Assembly: GCA_964405335.1 (NCBI GenBank)
Contig: CAYONP010000031.1
Location: 1 to 56,801 of the forward strand
Source of the DNA: CAYONP01 sp964405335
GTDB lineage: Bacteria; Armatimonadota; UBA10988
Length of the DNA stretch: 56,801 nt
Direction: 5' to 3'
A program made the position numbers and the translations under genes. Below, piece after piece: positions 16,362-24,061 of the stretch. Under the pieces are notes generated by a model that was not told the DNA's origin, searched no databases, and saw only the letters and a list, made by a program, of their open reading frames with translations. The number at the start of each line of letters is the position of its first letter. Position 1 is the stretch's first letter.

Positions 16362-16733
16362 TCACTCCCACCGGTAGGCGCCGCGGCAGAGTTCCCAGAC
16401 CCAGCCAGCGAGCAGCACGGCGAGGAAGAAGCCCATGACCAGCAGCGCGTAGAGCCCGAGCCCCTCGCCGATATAGTCGCGGTAGACCACCACCCAGGGG
16501 ATGAGGAAGATGACCTCGACGTCGAAGATGACGAAGGACAGGGCGAACTTGGCGTAGACGACGCGGAACTGGCTCCAGGCCCGGCCCGCGGGCCGCTCAC
16601 CGCACTCATAGGTGGCCAGCTTCTCGGGGTGCGGGTGGTGCGGCCGCAAGACCCAACTGGCCGCGAAGGTGCCGGCGACGAAGACGGTGCCGAGGAGCAG
16701 GAAGACGCCGACGGCGATGTACGGTTCGGTCAT
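16362..16733 (-). CDS. nuoA: NADH-quinone oxidoreductase subunit A
   Basis: A 123-residue, three-helix complex I subunit. It has the conserved YECGERP motif near residue 42, the quinone-chamber loop region, and FDVEVIFLIPW near residue 69 with its acidic residues. The start at 16733 has a clear GGAGG four bases upstream. It is the first gene of the minus-strand nuo operon, about 85 bases from a sigma70-like promoter, and is immediately followed by nuoC without the usual nuoB. Confidence 0.95.
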   Translation of the reverse strand: MTEPYIAVGVFLLLGTVFVAGTFAASWVLRPHHPHPEKLATYECGERPAGRAWSQFRVVYAKFALSFVIFDVEVIFLIPWVVVYRDYIGEGLGLYALLVMGFFLAVLLAGWVWELCRGAYRWE

Positions 16734-16817
16734 CGTGCCTCCGGCGCGCTCGCGGTCGGTGCCCGGCCACACCGTCAACGCGGCCCCATCAGGCCGCCCC
16801 AAGCCGCGCCGCGGGGA

Positions 16818-16846
16818 AGTATGACACCCGCCCCAGAGCCTGTCAA
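16818..16846 (-). promoter_or_regulatory. Sigma70-type promoter of the nuoA-N operon
   Basis: On the minus strand TTGACA (16846-16841), a 17-base spacer and CATACT (16823-16818) lie about 85 bases upstream of the nuoA start. The -35 box is a perfect consensus. Confidence 0.7.
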
Positions 16847-16908
16847 CGCAGCCGGCCGCACCTCGCCGAATGGCTCACAGAGCCACTTTTCGGCCCATCT
16901 CAGCGCGG

Positions 16909-16937
16909 TTGACACCGCCCGCGATTGTGGTTATGCT
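16909..16937 (+). promoter_or_regulatory. Sigma70-type promoter of the nuoJKLMN operon
   Basis: TTGACA (16909-16914), a 17-base spacer and TATGCT (16932-16937) sit 37 bases before the ATG of the second nuoJ. The opposing nuoA promoter lies 62 bases away (between the two -35 boxes), so both complex I gene sets could be co-regulated from this region. Confidence 0.8.
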
Positions 16938-16974
16938 CCGGCCGTCCGCGGCCCTTCGGGAGGGGTACTGACTG

Positions 16975-17571
16975 ATGTCTGCCGGCGCATCGCTCGCCTT
17001 CCTGTTCTGTGCCGCCGTGGCGTTGGTCGGCGCCTGGAAGATGATCACCTGTCACCACCCGGTGCACAGCGCGCTCTACCTGGTGACCAACTTCGTCGCC
17101 TCGGCCGGCATCTACCTGCTGCTCGGCGCGCCGTTCATCGCCCTGGTCCAGGTGGCCGTCTATGCCGGCGCCATCATGGTCCTCTTCCTGTTCATCCTGA
17201 TGTACCTCAACGTCGGCATCGCCGCCGACCTGACCGAGCACCGCACCCGCCGCCTGACCGCCTATGCCGCCGCCGGCGGGGTCGCCCTGCGGATCAGCGC
17301 CGGCGGGGCCGCCGCGGGGGCCGGCGCCGTCGCCGCCGCGCCGGCCACGCTCGGCGCCGCCGGCGACGACCCGGTCGGCAAGGTTGCCGCCACGCGGGCG
17401 GCGTCGTTCGATGTCTCGGTCGAGGCAATCGGCACCAAGCTGTTCAGCGACTTCGCCCTGCCGTTCGAAGTCGCCGGCGTGCTGCTGCTGGTGGCGCTGA
17501 TTGGCGCCCTGGTGATTGCCTCGCCGCAGTTGCGCCGCGAGGCGGCCGTGCGCGAGGAGGCGTCGTCCTGA
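16975..17571 (+). CDS. nuoJ: NADH-quinone oxidoreductase subunit J (second copy)
   Basis: A 198-residue NuoJ paralogue with the conserved block LYLVTNFVASAGIYLLLGAP and the pi-bulge helix LVQVAVYAGAIMVLFLFILM. The C-terminal helix LPFEVAGVLLLVALIGALVI matches the same helix of the first NuoJ. The middle insert is Ala/Gly-rich, not Arg/Glu-rich. The start has GGGAGGGG nine bases upstream. It is the first gene of a five-gene operon that encodes membrane-arm subunits only. Confidence 0.93.
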   Translation: MSAGASLAFLFCAAVALVGAWKMITCHHPVHSALYLVTNFVASAGIYLLLGAPFIALVQVAVYAGAIMVLFLFILMYLNVGIAADLTEHRTRRLTAYAAAGGVALRISAGGAAAGAGAVAAAPATLGAAGDDPVGKVAATRAASFDVSVEAIGTKLFSDFALPFEVAGVLLLVALIGALVIASPQLRREAAVREEASS

Positions 17572-17873
17572 TGGACCCGGTGTTGTCCACCCTGCTCCTC
17601 TCCGCCGCGCTGTTCGGGCTCGGCATCGTCGGCGTGCTGGTCCGCCGCAATGTGCTGGTCGTCTACATGTCGATCGAGCTGATGCTCAACGCCGCCAATC
17701 TCGCCTTCGTCGCCTTCGGGCGGATGCACGGCGAGCTGGACGGCCAGTTGTTCGTCTTCTTCGCCCTGGTCGTCGCCGCGGCCGAGGTGGCCGTCGGTCT
17801 CGGCATCGTCGTCGCGGTCTACAAGCAGCTCCACTCGGTCGATGTCGACCGGGTGCAGTTGTTGCGGTTCTGA
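17571..17873 (+). CDS. nuoK: NADH-quinone oxidoreductase subunit K (second copy)
   Basis: A 100-residue, three-helix subunit of standard NuoK length. Both membrane glutamates are present (VYMSIELMLNAANLAFVAF and VVAAAEVAVGLGI). Its ATG at 17571 shares one base with the nuoJ stop (TGATG). The short helix 2-3 loop (GRMHGELDGQ) differs from the long loop of the first NuoK, showing the two copies are old paralogues, not a recent duplication. Confidence 0.95.
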   Translation: MDPVLSTLLLSAALFGLGIVGVLVRRNVLVVYMSIELMLNAANLAFVAFGRMHGELDGQLFVFFALVVAAAEVAVGLGIVVAVYKQLHSVDVDRVQLLRF

Positions 17874-17889
17874 AAGGCGGCCCGGCAGC

Positions 17890-19974
17890 ATGACGTATGC
17901 CTGGCTCTTGATCCTGGTGCCGCTGGTCTCGGCCGGCGTGCTCGCCTACCGCGGTCGGACTCTGTCCGAAGAGCGCATCGGCACCCAGGCCGCCGGCGCC
18001 GTCGGCATCGGCTTCGCCGTCGCCGTGCTGCTCGCCCTGCAGTGGCTGATCGCCATCCACAGTCGCGGCGAGCGGCCGCCGCTCGAGCGGATCCTGGTCG
18101 ACGGCGCCACCTGGATTGCCGTCGGCGAGCTGCAGCTCCGCTTCGCCCTGCTGATCGACCCGCTGACGTTGGTCATGTGCCTGGTGGTCACCGGCGTCGG
18201 TTACCTGATCCACCGCTACGCCGTCGGCTACCTGCATGGCGATCCGCACTTCGCCCGCTTCTTCGCGCTGCTCAACCTGTTCGTCGCGGCGATGCTCATG
18301 CTGGTCATGGCCGACAACCTGGCGATGACCTTCATCGGCTGGGAGGGCGTCGGCTTCTGCAGCTACATGCTGATCGGCTACTACACCGATCGCCACAGCG
18401 CGACGCAGGCCGGGAAGAAGGCGTTTCTGGTCAACCGTGTCGGCGACCTCGGGTTCCTGCTCGGCGCCTTTTTGCTCTACCGTGAGTTCGGCACGCTGCG
18501 CTATCACGAGCTGAACTTCGAGGCGCTCGAGCTGCTGCGCGCCGCCGAGGGCGACGTCGGCATCGGTCTGGCGGCGATGATCGCCATCTCGCTGCTGCTC
18601 TTCGCCGGCGCCTGCGGCAAGTCGGCGCAGTTCCCGCTGCACGTTTGGCTGCCCGACGCGATGGAGGGCCCGACGCCGGTCTCGGCGCTGATCCATGCCG
18701 CCACCATGGTCACCGCCGGGGTCTTCCTGCTGGTCCGGCTGGCCGCCGTCCTCGCGCTGGCGCCGCTGGCGATGAATGTGATCGCGGTGGTCGGCCTGTT
18801 CACCGCCCTGATCGCCGCGCTGCTGGCCTTGGTTCAGCATGACCTCAAGCGGGTGCTGGCCTATTCGACGGTCAGTCAGCTCGGCTACATGTTCGTCGCC
18901 GTCGGCGTCGGCGCGCCGGTGGCGGCGATCTTCCACCTGGTTACCCACGCCTTCTTCAAGGGCCTCCTGTTCCTCTGCTCGGGCAGCGTCATCCACGCCG
19001 TCGAGCACGCGCTCCACGCCTCGGGCGAGCAGGCCGACGCGCAGGACATGCGCCACATGGGCGGGCTGGCGGGCAAGCTGCCGACGACCTACCGGACGAT
19101 GCTCGCCGGCGCCGCGGCGATCGCCGGCGTGCCGCTGCTCTCGGGCTTCTTCTCGAAAGACGAGATTCTGCTCCACGCCGGGCACCACAGCGACCTGCTC
19201 AAGCTGATCGGCCTGGGCGTGGCGCTGCTGACCGCGTTCTACATGTTTCGGCTGATCTTCAAGACCTTCTGGCAGACCAGCCGGCTGAGCCCGGCGGCGC
19301 AGGCGCACCTGGCCGAGTCGCCGGCCGCGATGACTCAGCCGCTGCTGGTCCTCGGCGGGCTGGCGCTGGCGGGCGGGGTGTTGAACCTGCCCGGCGAGTG
19401 GTCGGTCAGCGGCGGGCTGAAGCACTTCTTGACGGTCAACACACACCGCGTCGAGGAGCTCGTGTTCGGCGTCGAGCGGGCGTTTCACCCGACCTGGTCA
19501 GCCGAGCTCGGTTCGATGCTGGTCGGCGGGCTGGTAGCGCTGGCGGGTATCGCTCTGGCCTGGTTCATCTATGCCCAGCACACCGGCATGATGACCGCCG
19601 TGGCGGAGCGCTACCCGCGGTTCTATCGGCTGCTGGTCCACCTCTACTTCCTCGACGACTTGTACCAGCGGTTCATCGTCCGGCCGGGTGTGAAGCTGGC
19701 CGAGTGGCTGGCCACCGTGTATGACCAGCAGGTGATCGACGGTCTGGTCAACCGCCTGGCCGGCGGCGTGGGGCGGCTGGCCGGCGGCTCGCGGGCCTGG
19801 CAGGGCGGGCAGGTGCGGGCCTATGCGCTGTGGTTCGTGCTCGGCGCGGCGGTGACCATCGCCTGGCTCGGGCTGCGCGGCCAGCCGTGGCCGCTGCTGG
19901 CGCTGGTGGCGGTGCTGCTGGTCGTGCTGGTCGGTTGCGCGGTGGTCGTGCTGCGGCCGAAGAGCGAGGCTTAG
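17890..19974 (+). CDS. nuoL: NADH-quinone oxidoreductase subunit L (second copy)
   Basis: A 694-residue NuoL with all pumping residues apparent: the TM5 glutamate in MTFIGWEGVGFCSYMLIGYY, the TM7 region GKSAQFPLHVWLPDAMEGPT, the TM8 DLKRVLAYSTVSQLGYMF and HAFFKGLLFLCSGSVIHA. A C-terminal segment with LYFLDDLYQRFIVRPG and a last hydrophobic helix correspond to the lateral-helix end. It lacks the EHEW insert of the first copy and ends one base before nuoM. Confidence 0.95.
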   Translation: MTYAWLLILVPLVSAGVLAYRGRTLSEERIGTQAAGAVGIGFAVAVLLALQWLIAIHSRGERPPLERILVDGATWIAVGELQLRFALLIDPLTLVMCLVVTGVGYLIHRYAVGYLHGDPHFARFFALLNLFVAAMLMLVMADNLAMTFIGWEGVGFCSYMLIGYYTDRHSATQAGKKAFLVNRVGDLGFLLGAFLLYREFGTLRYHELNFEALELLRAAEGDVGIGLAAMIAISLLLFAGACGKSAQFPLHVWLPDAMEGPTPVSALIHAATMVTAGVFLLVRLAAVLALAPLAMNVIAVVGLFTALIAALLALVQHDLKRVLAYSTVSQLGYMFVAVGVGAPVAAIFHLVTHAFFKGLLFLCSGSVIHAVEHALHASGEQADAQDMRHMGGLAGKLPTTYRTMLAGAAAIAGVPLLSGFFSKDEILLHAGHHSDLLKLIGLGVALLTAFYMFRLIFKTFWQTSRLSPAAQAHLAESPAAMTQPLLVLGGLALAGGVLNLPGEWSVSGGLKHFLTVNTHRVEELVFGVERAFHPTWSAELGSMLVGGLVALAGIALAWFIYAQHTGMMTAVAERYPRFYRLLVHLYFLDDLYQRFIVRPGVKLAEWLATVYDQQVIDGLVNRLAGGVGRLAGGSRAWQGGQVRAYALWFVLGAAVTIAWLGLRGQPWPLLALVAVLLVVLVGCAVVVLRPKSEA

Positions 19975-19975
19975 G

Positions 19976-21487
19976 ATGCTGCTGGTCCTGATCGGCCTGC
20001 CACTGCTCGGGGCGCTCCTGCTGCTGCGGCGGAGCGAGGACGAGGCGCCGGCGATCCGGGTCGAGGCCCTGCTCTACGCGGCGGTCACCGCCGTGCTGAC
20101 CATCCTGGTCTACCTCGGTTACCAGCCGGGCGAGCATGCGCTCGAGTTTGGCTACACGCTCGATTGGCCGCTGCTGGCCGCGTTCGGCATCCGCTTCCAC
20201 CTCGGCATCGACGGCATCAGCGGCCTGCTGGTCATGCTCACCGGCGTGCTCGGATTCGTCGCCGTGCTGTCGAGCTTCACCGCCGTGGCCGAGCGGCAGA
20301 AGGGCTACTACATCTGCCTGTTGGCGCTGATCGGGGCGCTGATCGGGGTCTTCTGCTCGCTCGACCTGTTCGTCTTCTACGTTTTCTGGGAGGCGATGCT
20401 CATCCCGATGTTCTTCCTGATCGGTATCTGGGGTGGGCCGCGGCGCATCTATGCGACCTACAAGTTCGTGCTCTACACCCTGGTCGGCAGCCTGCTGATG
20501 ATTGTCGCCATCATCTGGCTGGCCTATCAGGGCGGCACACCGAGCTTTGACCTGGTGACCCTCTATCGGCGCGAGCCGCCGGCGCACCAGATGTGGGCCT
20601 TCCTCGCCTTCGCGCTGGCCTTCGCCATCAAGGTGCCGCTCTTCCCGCTGCACACCTGGCTGCCCGACGCGCATGTCGAGGCGCCGACCGCCGGCTCGAT
20701 CATCCTTGCCGGCGTGCTGCTGAAGATGGGCACCTATGGCTTCTTGCGCATCGCCATTCCGCTCTTCCCCGATGCGGCCATCGTCGCCGGCGGGTGGATC
20801 ATCGGCTTGGCCGTGTTCGGCATCATCTATGGCGCGCTGGTCGCCCTGGTCCAGCCCGACATCAAGAAGCTGGTCGCCTACTCGTCCGTCTCGCACCTCG
20901 GCTACGTCATGCTCGGCCTGTTCGCCTTCACCAGCCTGCCGGCGATGCAGGGCGGGATGATCCAGCAGATCAACCACGGGCTGTCGAGCGGCGCGCTGTT
21001 CCTGCTGGTCGGCATGATCTATGAGCGGCGGCACTCGCGTGGCGTCGACGACTTCGGCGGGCTGTGGACGCAGATGCCGGTCTTCTCGCGCTATGCTCTG
21101 GTGGTCGTGCTGGCCAGCCTCGGGCTGCCCGGCCTGTGCGGCTTTGTCGGCGAGTTTCTGGTGCTGCTGGGCGTGGCGCAGACGGCGCCCTACCTGGCCG
21201 CGGTGGCCGGCGTCGGGGTGATCCTCGGCGCGGCCTACCTGCTGTGGATGTTCCAGCGCGTCTTCTACGGTCCGGCCGACCGGCCCGAGGTGCGGCGCAT
21301 GGCCGATGTCGACCGGCGCGAGCTCTGGTGCATCGTGCCGCTGGTGGTCTGGATGGTCTGGCTCGGCCTTGCCCCGACGCCGTTCCTGCGCCGCGCCGAG
21401 CCGGCGGTGCGGTGGATTCAGAGCCGCGTGACGCAGCCGGCGGCCGGCGGCGAGCGACTCGAGCTGCGCGAGCCGGGAGTCAGGTAG
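19976..21487 (+). CDS. nuoM: NADH-quinone oxidoreductase subunit M (second copy)
   Basis: A 503-residue NuoM of standard length. It shows FVFYVFWEAMLIPMFFLIG with the TM5 glutamate, FAIKVPLFPLHTWLPDAHVE (TM7 lysine) and DIKKLVAYSSVSHLGYVMLG (TM8). It starts one base after the nuoL stop. It is closer to textbook NuoM in length than the 555-residue first copy. Confidence 0.95.
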   Translation: MLLVLIGLPLLGALLLLRRSEDEAPAIRVEALLYAAVTAVLTILVYLGYQPGEHALEFGYTLDWPLLAAFGIRFHLGIDGISGLLVMLTGVLGFVAVLSSFTAVAERQKGYYICLLALIGALIGVFCSLDLFVFYVFWEAMLIPMFFLIGIWGGPRRIYATYKFVLYTLVGSLLMIVAIIWLAYQGGTPSFDLVTLYRREPPAHQMWAFLAFALAFAIKVPLFPLHTWLPDAHVEAPTAGSIILAGVLLKMGTYGFLRIAIPLFPDAAIVAGGWIIGLAVFGIIYGALVALVQPDIKKLVAYSSVSHLGYVMLGLFAFTSLPAMQGGMIQQINHGLSSGALFLLVGMIYERRHSRGVDDFGGLWTQMPVFSRYALVVVLASLGLPGLCGFVGEFLVLLGVAQTAPYLAAVAGVGVILGAAYLLWMFQRVFYGPADRPEVRRMADVDRRELWCIVPLVVWMVWLGLAPTPFLRRAEPAVRWIQSRVTQPAAGGERLELREPGVR

Positions 21488-21493
21488 AGCACG

Positions 21494-22933
21494 ATGGAGT
21501 TTACCCCGCCCGACATCCGCTACTGGGCCCTGCTCGCACCGCTGCTGGTCACCTTGACGGGCGTCGTCGTCCTGCTCCGCGGCGTGTTCGGCGCCGGCGG
21601 CGAGGACGAGCCGCGGCGCTGGTCGCTCTATGGCCTGGCCGCCGCGGCGGTCGCGGCGCTCGCCGTCTCGGTCATGGGCGACAGCGACTCGTTCTCAGGC
21701 ATGTTGCGGCTCGACTCGGTCACCGTCTTCTTCTGGCTGGTCATGCTCGCGGCCACCGCCGGTGCGGTGCTCGCGGCCGACGAGCGGCTGCGGCCCGAGG
21801 GGGTGAAGCGGGCCGAGTCGCTGGCGCTGCTGCTGTTCGCCTGCCTGGGCATGATGTTGATGGCCGCCGGCGGGCATCTGCTGCTCATCTTCCTCGGCCT
21901 CGAGACCATGTCGCTGGCGCTCTACATCCTGGCCGGGCTCAACGGCCAGCGCGACCCGCGCTCGAACGAAGCGGCGCTGAAGTACCTGCTGCTCGGCGCC
22001 TTCGCCACTGGCTTTCTGGTCTATGGCATGGCCTTTGTCTACGGCGGCTGCGGGTCGCTGCAGGTGCACGATATCGTGGTCGCCGTCGGGTTCGGCAACG
22101 CCGACGGGGCGTTCCTCTCGGTCGGCCTCGGGCTGCTCACCGTCGGCCTTGGGTTCAAGGTCGCCCTGGTGCCGTTCCATATGTGGGCACCCGACGTCTA
22201 TGAGGGCGCGCCGACGCCGGTCACCGCCTTCATGGCCGTGGGACCGAAGGTCGCCGGCTTCGCCGCCATGGTGCGGGTGTTCATCGACGCCGCCGGCGGG
22301 CTGGCCGAGACCTGGGCCCCGCTGCTCGCGCTGCTCGCCCTGCTGACCATGCTGCTGGGCAACCTGATGGCGCTGGCGCAGAGCAACCTCAAGCGGCTGC
22401 TGGCCTACAGCTCCATCGCCCATGCCGGCTACCTGGCCGTCGGCATCGTCGCCGGTGCGCTCGGCGTGCAGGCAGTGCTCTACTACGGGCTGGCCTACGC
22501 GGCGATGACGCTCGGCGCGTTTGCCGTGGTGATGATTGTCGCCGGCGACGGCGAGCGGCTCGCCCTGGACGACTACGCCGGCCTGGCCAGGCGCTCGCCC
22601 CTCGCCGCCGGGGCGATGACGCTGTTCCTGCTCGCCCTGGCCTCGATCCCGCCGACCTCGGGTTTCGTCGGCAAGTGGCTGCTGTTCGTCGCGGCGGTGC
22701 AGGCCGGCTACACCTGGCTGGCCGTGCTCGGCGTGCTCTGCTCGCTGATCGGCATCTTCTACTACCTGCGCATCGTCGTCCGGATGTACTTCGACGAGCC
22801 GGCCGAGGCCGAGCCGCTGGCGGTCAGCCAACCGAGCCGGCAGTTGGTCTGGGCCACGGCCATCGCCACTGCGTTGCTCAGCTTGCCGACGGGGCTGTTC
22901 TTCGTCTGGCTGGCCGGCCGGGCGGTCGGGTAG
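21494..22933 (+). CDS. nuoN: NADH-quinone oxidoreductase subunit N (second copy)
   Basis: A 479-residue NuoN with the TM5 glutamate in LIFLGLETMSLALYILAG, the EAALKYLLLGAFATGF lysine segment, FKVALVPFHMWAPDVYEGAP and NLKRLLAYSSIAHAGYLAVG. It is the last gene of the plus-strand set. The stop at 22931-22933 touches a tandem palindrome array that may serve as the operon's terminator. Confidence 0.95.
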   Translation: MEFTPPDIRYWALLAPLLVTLTGVVVLLRGVFGAGGEDEPRRWSLYGLAAAAVAALAVSVMGDSDSFSGMLRLDSVTVFFWLVMLAATAGAVLAADERLRPEGVKRAESLALLLFACLGMMLMAAGGHLLLIFLGLETMSLALYILAGLNGQRDPRSNEAALKYLLLGAFATGFLVYGMAFVYGGCGSLQVHDIVVAVGFGNADGAFLSVGLGLLTVGLGFKVALVPFHMWAPDVYEGAPTPVTAFMAVGPKVAGFAAMVRVFIDAAGGLAETWAPLLALLALLTMLLGNLMALAQSNLKRLLAYSSIAHAGYLAVGIVAGALGVQAVLYYGLAYAAMTLGAFAVVMIVAGDGERLALDDYAGLARRSPLAAGAMTLFLLALASIPPTSGFVGKWLLFVAAVQAGYTWLAVLGVLCSLIGIFYYLRIVVRMYFDEPAEAEPLAVSQPSRQLVWATAIATALLSLPTGLFFVWLAGRAVG

Positions 22934-23130
22934 GGCGCCTCCGCCGGAAGCGGCGACGGCCGCCGGGTTGGGCGCTTCCGCCGAAAGCGCCGACGGCCGC
23001 CGGGCAGGGCGCTTCCGCCGAAGGCGCCGACGGCCGCCTGGTAGGGCGCTTTCGCCGAAGGCGCCGTCGGCCGCCCGGTAGGGCGCTTTCGCCGAAAGCG
23101 CCGTCGGCCGCCTCGGCGAGGCAGCCCTAC
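22933..23130. repeat. Five-copy 37-bp tandem array of palindromic units, plus one inverted unit
   Basis: Units begin with GGGCGC at 22933, 22970, 23007, 23044 and 23081, an exact 37-bp spacing. Each contains a hairpin around TCGCCGA, for example GGCGCTTTCG/CCGAAAGCGCC, followed by GACGGCCGCC or GTCGGCCGCC. The array closes at about 23107-23130 with a unit in the opposite orientation (CTCGGCGAGGCAGCCCTACC). There are no unique spacers, so it is not a CRISPR. Related units occur at 46259 and 56733. Confidence 0.85.
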
Positions 23131-23149
23131 CCACCGTGCGTTGCGGCGC

Positions 23150-24055
23150 TCAGTCGATCGCGTCGGCGATCATCCGCCCGAAAGTCTCGGCCGCGCCGTC
23201 GACGGCGAAGGTGTGGACCCGCTCGAAGACCAGCTCGCGCTCGTCGACCACGGCCCGGCGCAGCGACTTAGCCGCGGTCTTGCGCCGGTTGGCCGCGGCG
23301 AAGGCGTCAATCCGCTCCAGCAGCACATCGATGTCGTGCAGGTCGCCCAGCGTCTCGTGCAGTTCCGTGACCCGGCTGAAGGCGTCCCGCAGCCGCCGGC
23401 CATAGAGGTCGAGGAACGGCTCGATCGCGTAGCGCAGCTTCTTGTTGGCCACCCGCACGCGGTGCAGGCCGTCGGCGTCGTCCTTGCCGTTGACCTGGCC
23501 CAGGCGCTTGATCACCGGCCGGATGCGGACGCCGATGGCCGCCCGCGAATAGGCCATGATGCGCATCCCGGCCACCGCGTGCCGGCGCGGGTGGCGGCCG
23601 GTCCAGATGATGTCGCGCATCGAGCGCAGGAACTCCTCGCCGCGGAGCCGATCGAACTCGACCACCAGCGCGGCCTGGGCGATGTCGCGCTCGGCGGCGA
23701 GCTCGGCGCAGAGCTCGTCGACCACGGCGGGCGCCAGCTCGGCGCGGCCGCGCAGCGCGAGTTGCAGCACGTCGAGGTCACGCACCGCGCCGAGGTGGTC
23801 GTTGAGCGAGTCCACCTCGCGCAGCGCGACGGCGTAGGCCTCCTCGTCATAGACCTCGGAAAACAGCCGCATCGCCTCGCGCAGTCGCTTGGCTGCCACG
23901 CGCATCTGGTGGATGCCGGCCTCGGGCTCACCGGCGCGGGCGGCCTTGGCGCGCGACCAGGTGTCGTTCAGCCGGTCGCCCAAGATCAGCCGTGCGGCTT
24001 TGCGGACCCGGGTGCGGGGTTTGAGCGCGGCGGGCGGTTTGGGGCCCTTGGCCAT
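23150..24055 (-). CDS. CHAD-domain protein
   Basis: A 301-residue, all-helical CHAD protein. The family consists of two four-helix bundles with a basic groove that binds polyphosphate. Two copies of the basic signature are seen: IHQMRVAAKRLREAMRLF near residue 48 and LHRVRVANKKLRYAIEPF near 198. The conserved histidines and Lys/Arg residues are intact. The N-terminus is strongly basic (KGPKPPAALKPRTRVRKAAR). It begins six bases after the ROK-Mth938 gene and is probably co-transcribed with it. A link to polyphosphate granules is inferred from the family. Confidence 0.93.
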   Translation of the reverse strand: MAKGPKPPAALKPRTRVRKAARLILGDRLNDTWSRAKAARAGEPEAGIHQMRVAAKRLREAMRLFSEVYDEEAYAVALREVDSLNDHLGAVRDLDVLQLALRGRAELAPAVVDELCAELAAERDIAQAALVVEFDRLRGEEFLRSMRDIIWTGRHPRRHAVAGMRIMAYSRAAIGVRIRPVIKRLGQVNGKDDADGLHRVRVANKKLRYAIEPFLDLYGRRLRDAFSRVTELHETLGDLHDIDVLLERIDAFAAANRRKTAAKSLRRAVVDERELVFERVHTFAVDGAAETFGRMIADAID

Positions 24056-24061
24056 CGTCGG

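Noticed and set aside
22933..23130. CRISPR array
   Set aside because: The units follow each other directly at 37 bp without unique spacers, and no cas gene is present.
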